Positions 1 through 16,188 of a stretch of 64,000 bases of DNA are shown here, piece after piece (positions within the stretch are counted from its first letter, which is position 1; each line of letters opens with the position of its first letter). The position numbers and the translations under genes were made by a program. The notes below the pieces were generated by a model, which saw only the letters and a list, made by a program, of their open reading frames with translations, had not been told where the DNA came from and ran no database searches. Origin of the DNA: Diprion similis (lineage: Eukaryota > Arthropoda > Insecta > Hymenoptera > Diprionidae); assembly GCF_021155765.1 (NCBI RefSeq), contig NC_060112.1:7626001-7690000 (forward strand), given 5' to 3'.

Positions 1-675
1 TTATTCATGTATCATAGTATAACTGCAGAAAACGCCTAATTCTTTCAGCATATGAATTTGAATATACCATATTATAATTACGCGTACCACGTGAATTGCA
101 CCTCACAGGTCATGCCTCTGGGGAAAATGCCGCACCCACTGCGAACTCTAAAGAGAATTTATGGCATGTTGTTTACCTTGACTCACTGCATAAAGCACGA
201 CGTTGTAAGTATTTTAGGACAAAATATTCCAGAACAATTAACTATGAAGGATTAAGGTAACCTGCGCTCAATGACACAGTGCGTAAAATTGCATAATTCG
301 AAAGTGCGCATCCGCCAAAGAAGGACCCAGTGTGTAAAATATAGTATTTCGATTATGCGCATGCGCTAACATGGTTATACCGCTGTGTTCGGAAACGGGG
401 CACTTTACGAAGGTGCTATGAAAAAGGCTGTTTTGACATTTTTTTTTTTTTTCATATTACCTGGCCACGATGCAGTAATCGTGTTACCAAATTACTGTAA
501 AAACTTTAAAGGTCAATACTTGTCGCCAATTGAATGTAGCCGCCGACCAGCACTCGTTTGATTCCGTCGAATTTCAATTTCAGTTTATTTTCCTAGCTAT
601 ACAATTTTCTATGACTTCTTACCTTCGATCGTATGAGAACGTTTTCTGTTGCCTATATGTGCTACTGCATCTAAA

Positions 676-1046
676 AGGCTATTCATTAATTACGTAAGCG
701 ACCCAAGGGGGAGGGGGAGTGGTCTAAAAAATCTATACATGACCTTATCTCGGGGATCTATTTTTTCATTGTTAACATACAATTTCATTTATATATTGTT
801 ATTATAGAAAAATTTATTTCATAGTACGTTTTTAAAATCGTAAATGTGTGAATATATGAAAACTATAGGTAAAATCTTACGTAAGAAGTGGAAGGGTAAG
901 TCCAAGAAATCTTATGTGTTCTTATGTGGGGGTAGAGGGGGGTTAAGAATGGCTGAAATCTTTCTTCTTCTTCTTCCTTAGTGGCTATTCCCCCAGGGGA
1001 GGACGTGCCAATAAAATCGTTCTTACATAATTAATGAATGGCCCCT
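676..1046. mobile_element. MITE-like element with terminal inverted repeats
   Basis: The left end (about 676-699) and the right end (about 1022-1046) are inverted copies sharing the core ATTCATTAATTAYGTAAG, with further imperfect similarity outward (aggct against aggggcc). The interior is non-coding and carries G-rich/C-rich stretches (about 706-720, 929-940 and 991-1000) that also tend to pair. About 370 bp with no ORF fits a non-autonomous DNA transposon. The superfamily cannot be assigned from the sequence alone, and no target-site duplication was confirmed. Confidence 0.55.
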
Positions 1047-1132
1047 AATAAAAACAACCTTCTCACAATCATATGAAATGTTGAGCGTGGAAAGTCTGTG
1101 CGTCATGCATGTGCGGCGGGAGGATAGCGGGC

Positions 1133-1148
1133 GGGGGGGGGGGGGGGG
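1133..1148 (+). repeat. G16 homopolymer
   Basis: Sixteen consecutive G residues inside a GC-rich patch. It is a low-complexity tract that could form a G-quadruplex and is prone to length errors in assembly. Confidence 0.9.
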
Positions 1149-2670
1149 TATGCGAGCAGCGCGCAAGCGCAGAAGAAGAAACGCAAAGCGAGCGAGTAGC
1201 GCGTAAGAAAGTGGGAGGTGAGAGCAATCCGACTCGAGCGCTCATACAGAAAAGTCCGGGCCGATTAGTCGCACACCGATAACGAGCCTAGCGAGAGATA
1301 GAACAAACCCAAAATCCAAAATCTTTTCACCCTTATAATGACGAAGTTGATTTTGTTACGGACAGGTATTAATTAATAAGAGAAATCAATTTCCAAGTAT
1401 GGGCTATACACACGGAAAAATGCAGAGAGTACGAAGTGTGTATGAGAAAAAAAATTAATTATCACATTGATCGAGACAACACCTTGCAAATAATTATTAC
1501 AGACTGCATTGTCCAAGAAATTACATTTACAATTTTCTATTTACGTTGACTCTGTAAGAAGAAGAAGACTGGTGAATATAACTAGTTTTCATTCTAATTG
1601 TATGATAATCTATGATTATCGTATAGATCATAACAGAATTTGACTCGATGCTGAGACGTCCTGATTTGATCTCTTATATGTATATTCTAATTGTAATTCT
1701 AATGTTGGTTCAATTACGAGTAATTTGAGAGGAATAATTAAGCGACTCACAAGCTGCAAGCACGCTGGAATCTTTGAATTGTTCTCTGCTTTTACAACGT
1801 TCAACTGGCCATTTTTCAATCAAAATCGAATTCTATGAAAATTGAATGCAAAACTTAAATTTCAACTTTAACCATTGCGCAATTGAATAATCCGTATAAA
1901 TTATAGTTGGCAGTCTTACTCAAGATTCAAGAAAGTTAACCAAGGTAAAATATATACCCAAGGATAAAATTTTGAAAAAGTAAACTGAACGACCATTTTC
2001 GAGTAGTTCAAGGCATGCGTAGGATGGACTCGTGAAGGATTGAACACTCATCGGGAAATAATAAATCACATGTTAGGGACTCCGAATTATGTGAACAATT
2101 ACGTAGTCAGGCTTTGGCTTTTCCAGCCCAGTTTCAACCTTTCGAACACCGGATTCCACATGCTTCAAAACTCTGCTCGTGAATATAATTCATCGTTCCC
2201 TTTGAGTGAAGACGAGAGAACCTCTATGTATTGTATAAACATTACCCTTGGCTTAATCCTCCTCATCCTGACATGACAAACCACGAAAGGGCTTCGCTAC
2301 AAGTCTATAAACGTACGATACATACACGCTCACCTTTACATACCAACAACAACTGCGCATCATTTTTTCACTGGGCCTTGATCTTCATTTTGAACTAGTA
2401 TCACATCGTTTTTGGTGTTTTAGTAACTGTATATTACAGATTCAAATTAATTTTTCTTCTTTTATATGGTAACTCTTAAAAGTTACTTTCGGGCCTTGTA
2501 ATTCTTTAATTACGTTACAATTCGGTAACCTTTAAGTATAGTCGCCGTACCTCCGACAATCCGAAAAAAGTTTACAATGGAATGTGATGGTTACCTATCA
2601 AATATGTTAAACAAAAATGACATGACATTACTCTCGAATTTTTAGGTGGCGTAGTTTGGAGCTCACTTAC

Positions 2671-4158
2671 GTATGGTGGAGTGCAGTAGATGGCCTTGCA
2701 CCACATCGGCTCGGAATGGTAGCAAACGCACAAGCTGCACACCGCAGGACCTGGTACGTAGAGGAGGCCGTGTCTAACCGTTCCACCCTGGAAGTCGGTG
2801 CAGTTTTCTTCCAGTGCATCTAAAACGATACTGACCCTGCTGTATTATCCAGGTTTCCAGCTCGTTGGCAACGGTGGGTGAAAATACAAGAGACAAACGA
2901 GCTGCGAGGGGTGAGTTTGAAGTGAAAATATTTCCAAGCATGAGTGGAATACGCGTGGCATTTCAACTTGACGGTGAAAACAGTTTGCCGCGAAATTAAT
3001 TAAACCTCAATTTTCGTCTGCATCAACTTTCACGGACTCTGTTACGTCAGACGTGATTACATTTTTTTATTTGATTTTGTCGATTGATGCAAGATGCAAC
3101 TCGAAGACTAAGTCAAGGAAGCGGAACATCGCGTTTTATAGAAAATCAATTGCAATTTAGTTAGTCGTGAACGGTAATTACTTACACCGCGAGTTTATCG
3201 CCATAATCTTATCATCGCCCGCCGCCCAAGTTATAGACTATATTCATTAAAAGTTGCGGTAAATTATTCATGCTTCTAATGTGAACGTATTATCATGAGG
3301 TAAAATACCTATAGTGTCTTATGTTGTCGCTATTATGACAGGGACTTATCCGTTATGAACGAAGTTCATTTATACAACTGAGCAAAAAGTGACGAGGCTT
3401 GTGTGGCTAGAAGTTTTGTACTAATTCGACACGCAACAGTTACGTCATGTTGTAAACAGGTGAGAATCTAGTGAGTTGGATTACCTTTATAAATTGTCAA
3501 TATCGAAAATGTATCCAACTTTTCTATGAAATAATTTTGAGACTTTGAGTCTTACCCATTCGATTTGAAAAAGCTAATTAATTTGCCTGCCCGCGCCTAG
3601 CTGTTGAAAATACTGTATCATACAGCGACATTGAAAATTTAATCGTTACTTTTTTCCCGGCCAGTCGACACGCCAAAACCTCGCATGACAATATGCCCTT
3701 GAAAATAAAGAGCTTTGTTGATATCAAATACACGTGAAGTAGTAAAATGTATAAATGCCTTAACCTTTTGGCTAACTTGTTTTCGGTTCTAAACAAAATA
3801 CGAGTTCAATTCTATACAAATTACGTGAAAATGACCGGCGATGCAGTCGACGCGAAAAAATGGGATGCATTGTCACATAATTCGTATAGAGTCGAAGTCG
3901 CATTTTGTTTCGAACCGAATACAAGTTAGCCGAAAAGTTAAGGCCTTTATGCATTTTAAATGGGTAAATTCGTCGATTTATTCATTATATGTATACAGAC
4001 TGTGGTAGTTGGAAAATAGTTGCGTTATTTATGTATATCAAGTGTCAACGAAATCGCTCACCTGCTTCAGAAACAAGGAATGCAGCGATAGACAAAACAG
4101 CCGCAGCCAGTCCCAATGAAAAGCTGGAGCAGGGGTACCGCGTTATTGAATTCACCAT
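2671..4158 (-). CDS. Secreted/membrane protein with VWC-type cysteine-rich domain, 5' part (partial)
   Basis: Two exons fit together in phase. Exon 1 (4158 down to 4062, 97 bp) encodes [12 protein letters not shown] and then a hydrophobic stretch rich in L, A, V and I ending near SEA, a clear signal peptide; its donor is G|GTGAGC. Exon 2 (2819 down to 2671, 149 bp; acceptor ttttag, donor C|GTAAGT) continues with [10 protein letters not shown] and has the cysteine spacing of a von Willebrand factor C domain start: a glycine-rich turn, [13 protein letters not shown], then WCKAIYC and TPPY. Exon 2 ends in phase 0, so the second half of the domain and the rest of the protein should lie at lower coordinates or outside the window; I could not find them. 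Insect proteins annotated as DGCR2/IDD-like have a similar VWC start, but the resemblance is from memory and the name is not safe. The start codon is the first ATG of exon 1, just before the signal peptide. Confidence 0.65.
3744..3957. mobile_element. Long palindromic (foldback/MITE-like) element in intron 1 of the VWC gene
   Basis: The left arm (about 3744-3832) and the reverse complement of the right arm (about 3869-3957) align nearly end to end at roughly 80% identity: both begin AAAATG, TATAAATGCC or CATAAAGGCC, then CTTAAC. The centre (about 35 bp) is GC-richer. Because the arms match, each strand carries a short ORF of 60 codons with recognisably the same translation; these are by-products of the palindrome, not genes. 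Transcribed in either direction it would fold into a stem of about 90 bp. Confidence 0.75.
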
Positions 4159-5887
4159 GGCGATAATTTTTTTCCTTGACCGTTGACCGTTGGCCTGGCT
4201 AGGGTCACGGAAAAATTTTCGAAGAATACTCCTGACGGCCAGGAAAACTCTTGCGAAAAGTGTAGCCTTCTAACGACGTTACGTCCGGCTACGTCTAGCT
4301 GAAGAACTGATGCGGAAACTCCTTAATCGAACAGCTTCTTGCCCCACACTGATGCCGCAGGAGCATGACTCCTACATTCAAGGCATTAAGACACGTTTGT
4401 CATCGTTACCAGCAGTGTGGGCTTGATTGATGCGCAAATTAGGTAATTGCCAGGAAATCTAACTTCGTTGCAGAAGGCGATAAATTCCCGCATCATCTTT
4501 GTTCTAAATAATTTTTAATACTTTAAGGTGAGCTCGTGTTGAGCAGCCAATCGGACGAAACAATTTCACACGAGCTTTATTGTATTCGGTGATTTTTCAA
4601 AGAGCTTCGCTTGTTTTGATATCAGTATATACGTCTGAATGTGAAAATTCAAATATCCCGCTTCATTGAAGAAAGATTTCAGAAGTATTTTTTTAACGAG
4701 AGTCAAAAGGGCTGTACACAGGTATAAAGCAGCAAACTATAAGTTACTCGATTGAAAGCAACTGATTACTTAAAATTATGAATGTAACATATCATATATA
4801 GATAAGAATGCGAATGATAATTCACCAAATTACACATACAGAGAAAAATGTCAAGTCTGGTAATAATGAAAATCACAACAATGTACTTATGCAGCTTATC
4901 ACTGCAAAATACATAATTTTTCAAAGTTTGGTTCGACTTAGTTTGTCAGGAGTGAAAGAAAAGTGAAGTACGATTTGCATACTTAGTCGGTATTGCAATC
5001 TTGTCAAATTCATAATTGACACTATTTCAAATGATTCGTAAAAAGAAAATGAATCAATATTCTGTACAATGTTTTCCGCAGTTTCTTAATTGCACTTTAT
5101 TTTGAATAGTTCAACAAAACAACTATACCTTCTCGGTGCACCTCCTACATTTCAAACATAAGCTTATAACAAATTAAAGTGCGTTTTAAAGTAGGTATCT
5201 TGTTTGGATAAGTTGAAACATTTTTCTGTGTAACTTCATGTATGTAGCTCCACGTGAACAAAGTCTCCTAACAATTCTTGGAGTTTTTATAGAATTATCA
5301 GAATTGTTGAGTAGTAATCACTCCTCCTCTGACTGAATACGATTATACTGTCAAAGATGACACTTCGCAGAATCTATCCCTTAACTAATTTCAATGAAAA
5401 ATGGTAAGCTGATGTGATAAACCTCTGATACATTTACAAATTCACTCAAAACATCGCCAGTCTTTTACTATTCTCAGACAATCATAGTTGTCATTAGTGG
5501 TGTAACAATCCCACGTGAGATCCTGCACTAACGATAAAATAAATGAGATATGTATCACATACCTACGTGTGGTATACGCGAAAATCATGTGTCATTGATG
5601 TGTCGATCTTGAGTTTCCGTGCCGCAACTTTAACAATTCAGCACTATTACACGCATGCCTTATATACGCATACGTAGAGAAATGATGGAATTGAACAAAG
5701 TAAATGAACCAGATGTTCCCACTCCCAAGCTCAGCAAGCATCCCTTTCTAACAGTAAATCATGACTCCAAAGTAATCACGTCGCGATGCATATACGTTCA
5801 CTTTATTATAAACAAAATAAGAAAATTATCATCAACGTATCGTTGGAATAGCACAGCAGGTGAGCCGGTCACTCGTACGATTCGTAC
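4159..5887. other. 5' flank of the VWC gene and AT-rich intergenic DNA
   Basis: The first 200 bp hold the probable 5' UTR and promoter of the minus-strand VWC gene, including a short direct repeat (ttgaccgttgaccgttgg, about 4177-4194). The rest is AT-rich with no ORF or exon that I can support. Confidence 0.5.
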
Positions 5888-6443
5888 ATGAAATGGTACG
5901 AAGAGCAACTGAATTGGGTTGTCGAAGAAGATGGAGAACAAGACGACGACGACGAAGCCTCCACGGAGCCAGTCGAGGCCGACGGGTCTCGACTGGATCT
6001 GAACCAGTACCTGGTGTGCAAACTGGTGCAAATTTACAACCAGTGTTCACAGTCCGACCACGCGAGGTGCCGGACCAACGAAGCCGACTGTCGCAGTGAG
6101 CGCCGCACGCTGCCTAGTGACCGGGTCGATCGAACGCGACCTGTGCACCCAAAGGCAGAACTCGGAGACCACCCTTATCCCGCACCCCCGCCACCACTTC
6201 CAGCTTCCAACTTCCATCCCTTCCACCTCTGCCACCTTGGCGCAAGCCTTCCAACCCCCAGCTACCAACGACTCAAGAGAGACCAGCCTCCTCACGTATT
6301 TGCCCGGAATCGGGTATACCTACATATACAGTATTAATCTGCTCGTAACCCGTCCACGTGGTGATGATCTTGCGGTATACTTGCGGACATTAGGGGTGGC
6401 GATTGTCAATCAGAATTGGAACCGCGATTTTGCTGCAGAGTGA
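5888..6443 (+). other. GC-rich region with overlapping ORFs; possible coding exon or broken gene, unidentified
   Basis: A plus-strand ORF at 5888-6337 (149 codons) starts MKWYEEQLNWVVEEDGE, has an acidic run (DDDDEAST) and a cysteine-containing part (LVCKLVQIYNQC), then becomes proline-rich. A second frame, 6096-6443, has equally protein-like S/T/P-rich content (TSIPSTSATLAQAFQPPATN). Base composition is clearly richer in G+C than the flanks, and third positions are C/G-rich in both frames. Possible readings are a real exon with a +1 frame break near 6060-6096, two alternative frames, or a non-coding GC island. I recognise no family. There is an acceptor-like site (cacagcag) at about 5854-5861. 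Confidence 0.25.
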
Positions 6444-8178
6444 AAAGACCATTTGGCAAAACACCAATGGGTATAGTTCAGGCGTCTTCGATTCCTTTTT
6501 CTATTTACAGTTTCACCGTTCTTTCGAGCAGGGATTGGTTAAACAGTAAATCTGGTTCAGTGAGGGATGGTCCAACTTAAAATACCAACAGCGTTATGTT
6601 TTTATAACTCTATCCGTAGAGGATATCCTGTTTCTTTACTTTGGAAGGACGTTGGGTTAGTTATATCTGTACTGATGGCAAGTGCCAACTCTCACTGAAA
6701 ACTTACGATGTACTAGATTTTGGAATAAACGGATTGAAAAATTCTCAGAAATAAGAAGGTACGAAAACCGCCTACCCGGTAACAGGTAGTGGTCCCAACT
6801 TAGGAGATAAGGGTGGAGCAAATCTATAATCGAGTCGAAGAGCTGCTAAGACAGAAATATTGTTGAACGAAGGTTTGAAAGTAAAACTGAACGGACTTGA
6901 GGTAATGGTAATCAAATGAATATTCTCTCAATAGAAATATTGCGAAATCATAAAATTCCTTAATTGGTTGATAAGTGATTATCTGTTTAACGACAATTTC
7001 ATATGTTTGATACAATTGAGATCGGAAGTAGAGATTTCAGATTTGCTTTAGAACTTTCTTATAAGAAAGTATTCGTCAAAAAATAGAGCTCGATTTTTTT
7101 TCATATTATTAGGGATCCCTATCTGAGATGTGATTTAATTTGCTGTTTCTCAAGCGCCTATTTTCTGAAATGTAAAAAATTCAGAAACATCTAGTAAAAT
7201 ATGACAAATTTTTTGAGCCATTGTCGAAAATACGGTTTGTTCACAGCAATACACATATAATTTTGATAAACAAGTACATTATTATAAATTGACTATAAAT
7301 ATTCATAAATGGTAAATAATTACATGCAAATATTTAAAGTCAGAATATATTTGTTACTTTGTAATTTTCTAAACGTGTTGTTCGTCCACCCAAATTATTA
7401 AAAACTCTTCTTTTTTGACACCAAAAATTTATGCTAATATTCCTTTAAATTTTCGTCATTTATCAAATTTACATTCCTATTGCTGTAATGAAAATTCACA
7501 GTCTGTTCAATCCTCGATGCAAGCATACCAGATACATTAGATTCCATTTTTTCTTTCTATTTTTCTCTTTCTTTCATCGTGAAAACCTTGGATTCGAAGC
7601 CAAACGAATTTCAGGCAACTGCAGAGATATTCCGCAACCAGATATTGTTCAGGGTTATTGGCAAAGCTTGGAGAACTTTCTTTCTCACATTTTACGTGAA
7701 ATGGTATGGACTGTAGGATTTTTAAAATGACTGGACACACATTTATGTATTATGTGTACATATGGATGTACATATTATTATGTTGGTGAATCTTCTTCTT
7801 AATTAACTACTCCAAGCAAATCGTAGCATCGTCTACCATTGGCAGTCTGGCGCATTGCCATCGTTCCAAGAATGCTTAGCTTGAATAGCTTCGCCCTTTA
7901 TAGGCAACAATTACCAATCGCTAATTGTGTATTTAAACTCTGCATGTACCGAATAACAAGTACAGACGTAAGTAGCAGGTAACGATCGAAACGTGCTATT
8001 CAATATAGGGGTAACTTCCCTGTCGCTGTGGTAACGGAAACAAGTTCATTCCTTCAAAACAATTTTGTTCTCCTTGCACCATCCTTCGCAGCCATAGTCA
8101 AATTGTACACAGTTTTATCAATTTTATTAATCATCATTTACCCGACACCGAGCAACGGAGTGGACGCGATTTTAACTA
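6444..8178. other. AT-rich intergenic DNA upstream of KATNAL2
   Basis: No gene is supportable. ORFs here are short, low-complexity and without splice support. The last few hundred bases before 8179 should include the 5' UTR and promoter of the KATNAL2-type gene, but no clear core promoter motif was recognised. Confidence 0.5.
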
Positions 8179-12431
<4,253 letters not shown>

Positions 12432-13443
12432 TTATAATAATGTTCTAAACTGACCAAACAGAGTACTTTGGGGTCAAGCGTATATTGATCGAAGGTAAAC
12501 ATTCACATGTTCACTTGTTTACTGCGTCGAAAAGTGGAATATGAATACTACAAAGTAGAAAACCAAGTAAACCCACCGCACAGAAGACGAAAATGCACTC
12601 TGATGGAATTGATATTACGCAACTTCGAAATAATTATATTATCATGCATATTCAATAGAATCCGTGTAACATGGAGCCTGAATAAGACGTGACCATTTTA
12701 AAATTGAACTTTAAAAGTAAAAAAAATATATGTACACCTACGCAATTTCTATAAAGTTGACACTTCGTCAAAGTATTATCTATCGATTTGTATGAAAATT
12801 CGGAATTGAACTGCCAGAATACACAGAGGCAGTAATTTGTATGGTTCCATACCAAATTGACATACGTATTGTTAGATTTAGGTGAGCAGAAAATTAAGGG
12901 CCGAAGCTAATCACTAGTCTCTTTCGTGAAATGAAAAAATAGAGACAAGCACTGCACATCTGCCTCTTTTCATTGTTAGCATTTCAAAAGGCGTAGCAGA
13001 AGCAACGAGAATTACGAAAAAATGTCAAACTATCTATTTAAAAAATTCCTTGTTCGTCCGGATGAATATTAAAATAGATATATTATTATCAAATTCATCC
13101 GAGTATAATCGGTCATGACTTTCCTTAAATGAATGAACTTCAGTATTATGCAAATCAATATCAACTGTATTCTAATGTTCATTGCTACCATATTCTCTGC
13201 AGGAGTAACTACAATACTAAAAATAGATGCCGCATAGTCAATTTTATTGCACATAAAAATTTAGTTTTTTGTTCTACATAGAATTCGTTGTTGCCTTTAA
13301 GAAAGCAGCGGAATTGCGAGTGAAAATTAACAACTAGGTCTTGAAAATTTGACTTACTTTTATTATGAATTTCGTATAAATAGATAATTTTTTTTTACAA
13401 AAATCAATCAGTTCAATTTAATAATGAGAAGTTATGAATTGTA
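12432..13443. other. Convergent intergenic region between KATNAL2 and SMN
   Basis: About 1 kb of AT-rich DNA that must contain both 3' UTRs. No ORF with family resemblance or splice support was seen. The SMN poly(A) signal lies at its right end. Confidence 0.6.
13359..13364 (-). terminator. Putative poly(A) signal of SMN
   Basis: AATAAA on the minus strand, about 80 bp past the SMN stop codon. This is a sensible 3' UTR length, but the motif is common in AT-rich DNA. Confidence 0.45.
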
Positions 13444-15229
13444 TCACTTTTTCCGTCTCTCTTGATTCTCCTTGGCTTGTTTTATACCGTGATAATATCC
13501 TGTAATAATCAGTGTTGAATTAAACAAAACCAACATTAGTTACTTAAATAAATACCAACGTATAGATTAATAAAACCAATCATATTACCAGTATGAAATC
13601 CACTGATATACCAAGACATCAACATGCTGGAAAGTGCATCGCCATCGCTCTCAGGTAGCCTGTGCAATATCCAAAATAGAACGATAGCAACAAATATTTC
13701 GATAATTCAAAAAAGACCTATCAAACATTACCTGGTCATTAATTGTGGCGGTAAAGGGGGGGCAGGAGGTACAATACCAGATGGCCAGCCAAGAGATGTT
13801 CCAGTGGTAAAATTCTTCTTCGGTAACTTTTGGTCATCGGTGTCCCACTCCATCTTATCCTCGTTAACCATGTTTATCGTTTCAGGAATATTTACAGAAT
13901 CAGAATCTTCAAAGTCTGTGGTGTGGAGGCTAATTTTTTCTGCATTTGCCTCTTTAGTTTGAGCTATTTGACTATTGAGCCCTAGAGATTCAGTAAGTGA
14001 ACTGATATCGACCTTGGCTGAATTTTCATAACCTGAGAGTAATAATATATAATAAGAGTAGAAATCATGGCACACTAGACTGGACATGGCTGACTAGCAG
14101 TATTTACACATTTACACTTGCAAGACCATTTTTGGACAGACTCGAGTATCTCGATTAAATTCTATATAACTTAGCTCTGTTGCAGCAGTATTATACCAAT
14201 TGCAAGATGTATGATTATAAAAGATTTAAAATTAGCAAGATCTATTCTCCCGTAACAGTATGCAATCAATGAAGATAATCTAGTTCTTTTTTCCACAATT
14301 CCAGGTTTTCAAGGCAAGAATACAATTTTTCTTCCATTATATTTACAAGGCTTTGGAAGAGCTCAAAAAGAAATAACTGTGACCCAACAAATGAATTGAA
14401 AGTGCGGCTAAGCCCTAAAAAACGATTTGGGGAATAGTTTCAATTTTTTGATTGTGTCCCAAATATTGCGGATATATTGCAGTGATATTACAAAGTTGTT
14501 ACTTCACTCGGTGTCTAACTTGAAATTACTTGGAAAACATTACGTTTTAGCAGCAGCAAAATTTTGGAACACATAAGTCCTGACTGATACTTGAGAGCAA
14601 GTGTCTAAAGACTTAGAAACATTGCTTTTGAATACATTCAATTTAGATGCTTTAGTCTATCCATGATCTGTAAGCATAAAGGTAAAAAGGTAAAAAGATA
14701 AAATAGTACCTATAAATTTGATGATGCAAGTGGCGCTACTTTCATAAATTTTCTGTATCACTGCTTCGTAAACTTCTCCATCCTCAGACCATACAGCTCG
14801 ACAAGGAGAGCCGACGACCCATTTCTAAAGAGAAACAAGATTGCTTTGCCAATTTTTCACGTGAATGTTCCTTACTTAGTGAAATTTTGATACCTTATAA
14901 GGCTTGGCTGTGTGTCGATTTGGTTTGTGATTATGTGCTTTGTTCTGTTTGCCATGCGAAGTGGATTGCGCTTCGACACCCATGCGTCTTGCTACTTCAT
15001 CTTTGGCTAAATTTACCGCTTTGTCATAGGCCTTGATGAGAGCAGTGTCATCCCAGTCATCATCGGTAGCGTTAGTTGTAGTAGATCTCTGAGATTAATT
15101 ATTCGAATGACTTAAAAACATAACCTTTCAACGTACCACAACGTACGATCTTACGATTAATAAGGAATCATTCGATCATACCTGTTTAGAGTTTTTTCTC
15201 ACAAACAAAACGTTATCATCATCTGCCAT
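13444..15229 (-). CDS. Smn: Survival motor neuron protein (SMN), 6 exons
   Basis: Core of the SMN complex that loads Sm proteins onto spliceosomal snRNAs. Exons in transcript order: 15229-15182, 15088-14894, 14824-14710, 14032-13732, 13659-13589, 13499-13444; phases match throughout, giving 261 aa. The N-terminus MADDDNVLF is followed by the Gemin2-binding motif DDDWDDTALIKAYDKAV (about 24-40). The Tudor domain begins at KWVVGSPCRAVWSEDG (82-97). By alignment with the human aromatic cage (W102, Y109, Y127, Y130) the positions here are W93, Y100, F118 and Y121, so one tyrosine is phenylalanine. A short proline tract (PPAPPLPP) replaces the longer vertebrate one. The C-terminal YG box is intact: SSMLMSWYISGFHTGYYHG, which drives oligomerisation. 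The last exon ends KQAKENQERRKK. It is convergent with KATNAL2 and codirectional with RpL17. Confidence 0.97.
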
Positions 15230-16188
15230 TTTTTGATTATTTCAACTTCAATAATTCAAAATTTGCGTGCTCTGGGACCAAATTTTATTTTTCTATTAAA
15301 TTCAATTACTTCGCGTCGGCGACATGCCAACAAATAAATAACCTTTAAATCTCGCTTATATTTGTATGCTGCTGAAAATTACGTTTTCAAATGTCGTACG
15401 CGGACTTGCTTATTATCTGAAATTATTTTTACATTTTAAATTTATGTCTACGTCGAAAACTTTGTTTTTAAAGTCAATAATTGTTTTTCAATGTTACTCT
15501 CGAGCTTAGTTCGGTTGGCCATGGTTGACCAATCACGAGAGCTTTAATTTTTCAAGTCAAACGTGACGTTATATTCGCTGATCCAATACAAAGTGTTATA
15601 GAATCATGTGTTGTAATTTTTGAATTTACTTCGTATTAAATACAAACTATTTTTCCGTTAGTATATATATATATATCGTTGACTTCTCAGCTGACTATCG
15701 TGTATGTACAGCATGATTAAAACTGAAACACATACGTTGATTTCGAGGAAATCAGTCGTAGTATTAAAAAGTAATAAAAAGTATATAACAGCAGCTTTTT
15801 TATCTTTGTACATAACAGTGTTTGAATTCAGCAATAAAATATCTAAATTCAGTTTTACGCTAACAACTTTAGCCAACACAGGCATTCCTACGAAAGTTTT
15901 GAAAAATGACCTTTTGTTTTTGAAAGGTTACTTGCACGAATATCGTTATATACGAATAATCTTTACGTTAATATGGGGTTGTTATGTCGACCCTATTGTT
16001 CCTCGAATGTCTCGACCTACAAAAAGGGATTACGATACAAAACAGTAGAATTTGTTGGTTTGCTGTAGATTCTGGAATGAGAAGTATACATCCAAATGTA
16101 ATCAAAAATGAGAACAAAGTAAGATTTTATTGTACCAAAGGTAGTATACATTTGATCTCGTATTGTAAAGTCGATAATGCTATTTTAT
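15230..16188. other. Intergenic region between SMN (5' end) and RpL17 (3' end)
   Basis: It includes the SMN upstream region and the RpL17 3' UTR. There is a short (TA)n tract at about 15660-15676. ORFs on both strands at 15658-16048 are AT-rich and resemble nothing; I treat them as chance. Confidence 0.6.
16126..16131 (-). terminator. Putative poly(A) signal of RpL17
   Basis: AATAAA on the minus strand, about 58 bp downstream of the RpL17 stop codon, which fits the short 3' UTRs of ribosomal protein genes. Confidence 0.55.

Larger units (their letters stand above)
1..2670. other. AT-rich non-coding stretch (probable intron or downstream part of the VWC gene)
   Basis: No exon could be supported here on either strand; the longest ORFs are short and resemble no family I know. 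The VWC-domain exon at 2671-2819 ends in a good donor, so part of this stretch is probably its next intron, and the remaining exons lie here unrecognised or beyond the left edge. The stretch holds a MITE-like element (about 676-1046) and an uninterrupted run of 16 G at 1133-1148, followed by a short GC-richer patch to about 1290. Confidence 0.5.

Noticed and set aside
1628-2276. Short ORFs on both strands as possible further exons of the VWC gene
   Set aside because: None shows the expected second-half VWC cysteine pattern or an acceptor in phase 0.
15658-16048. Overlapping ORFs on both strands between SMN and RpL17
   Set aside because: AT-rich, no recognisable motif, and they overlap each other; likely chance.
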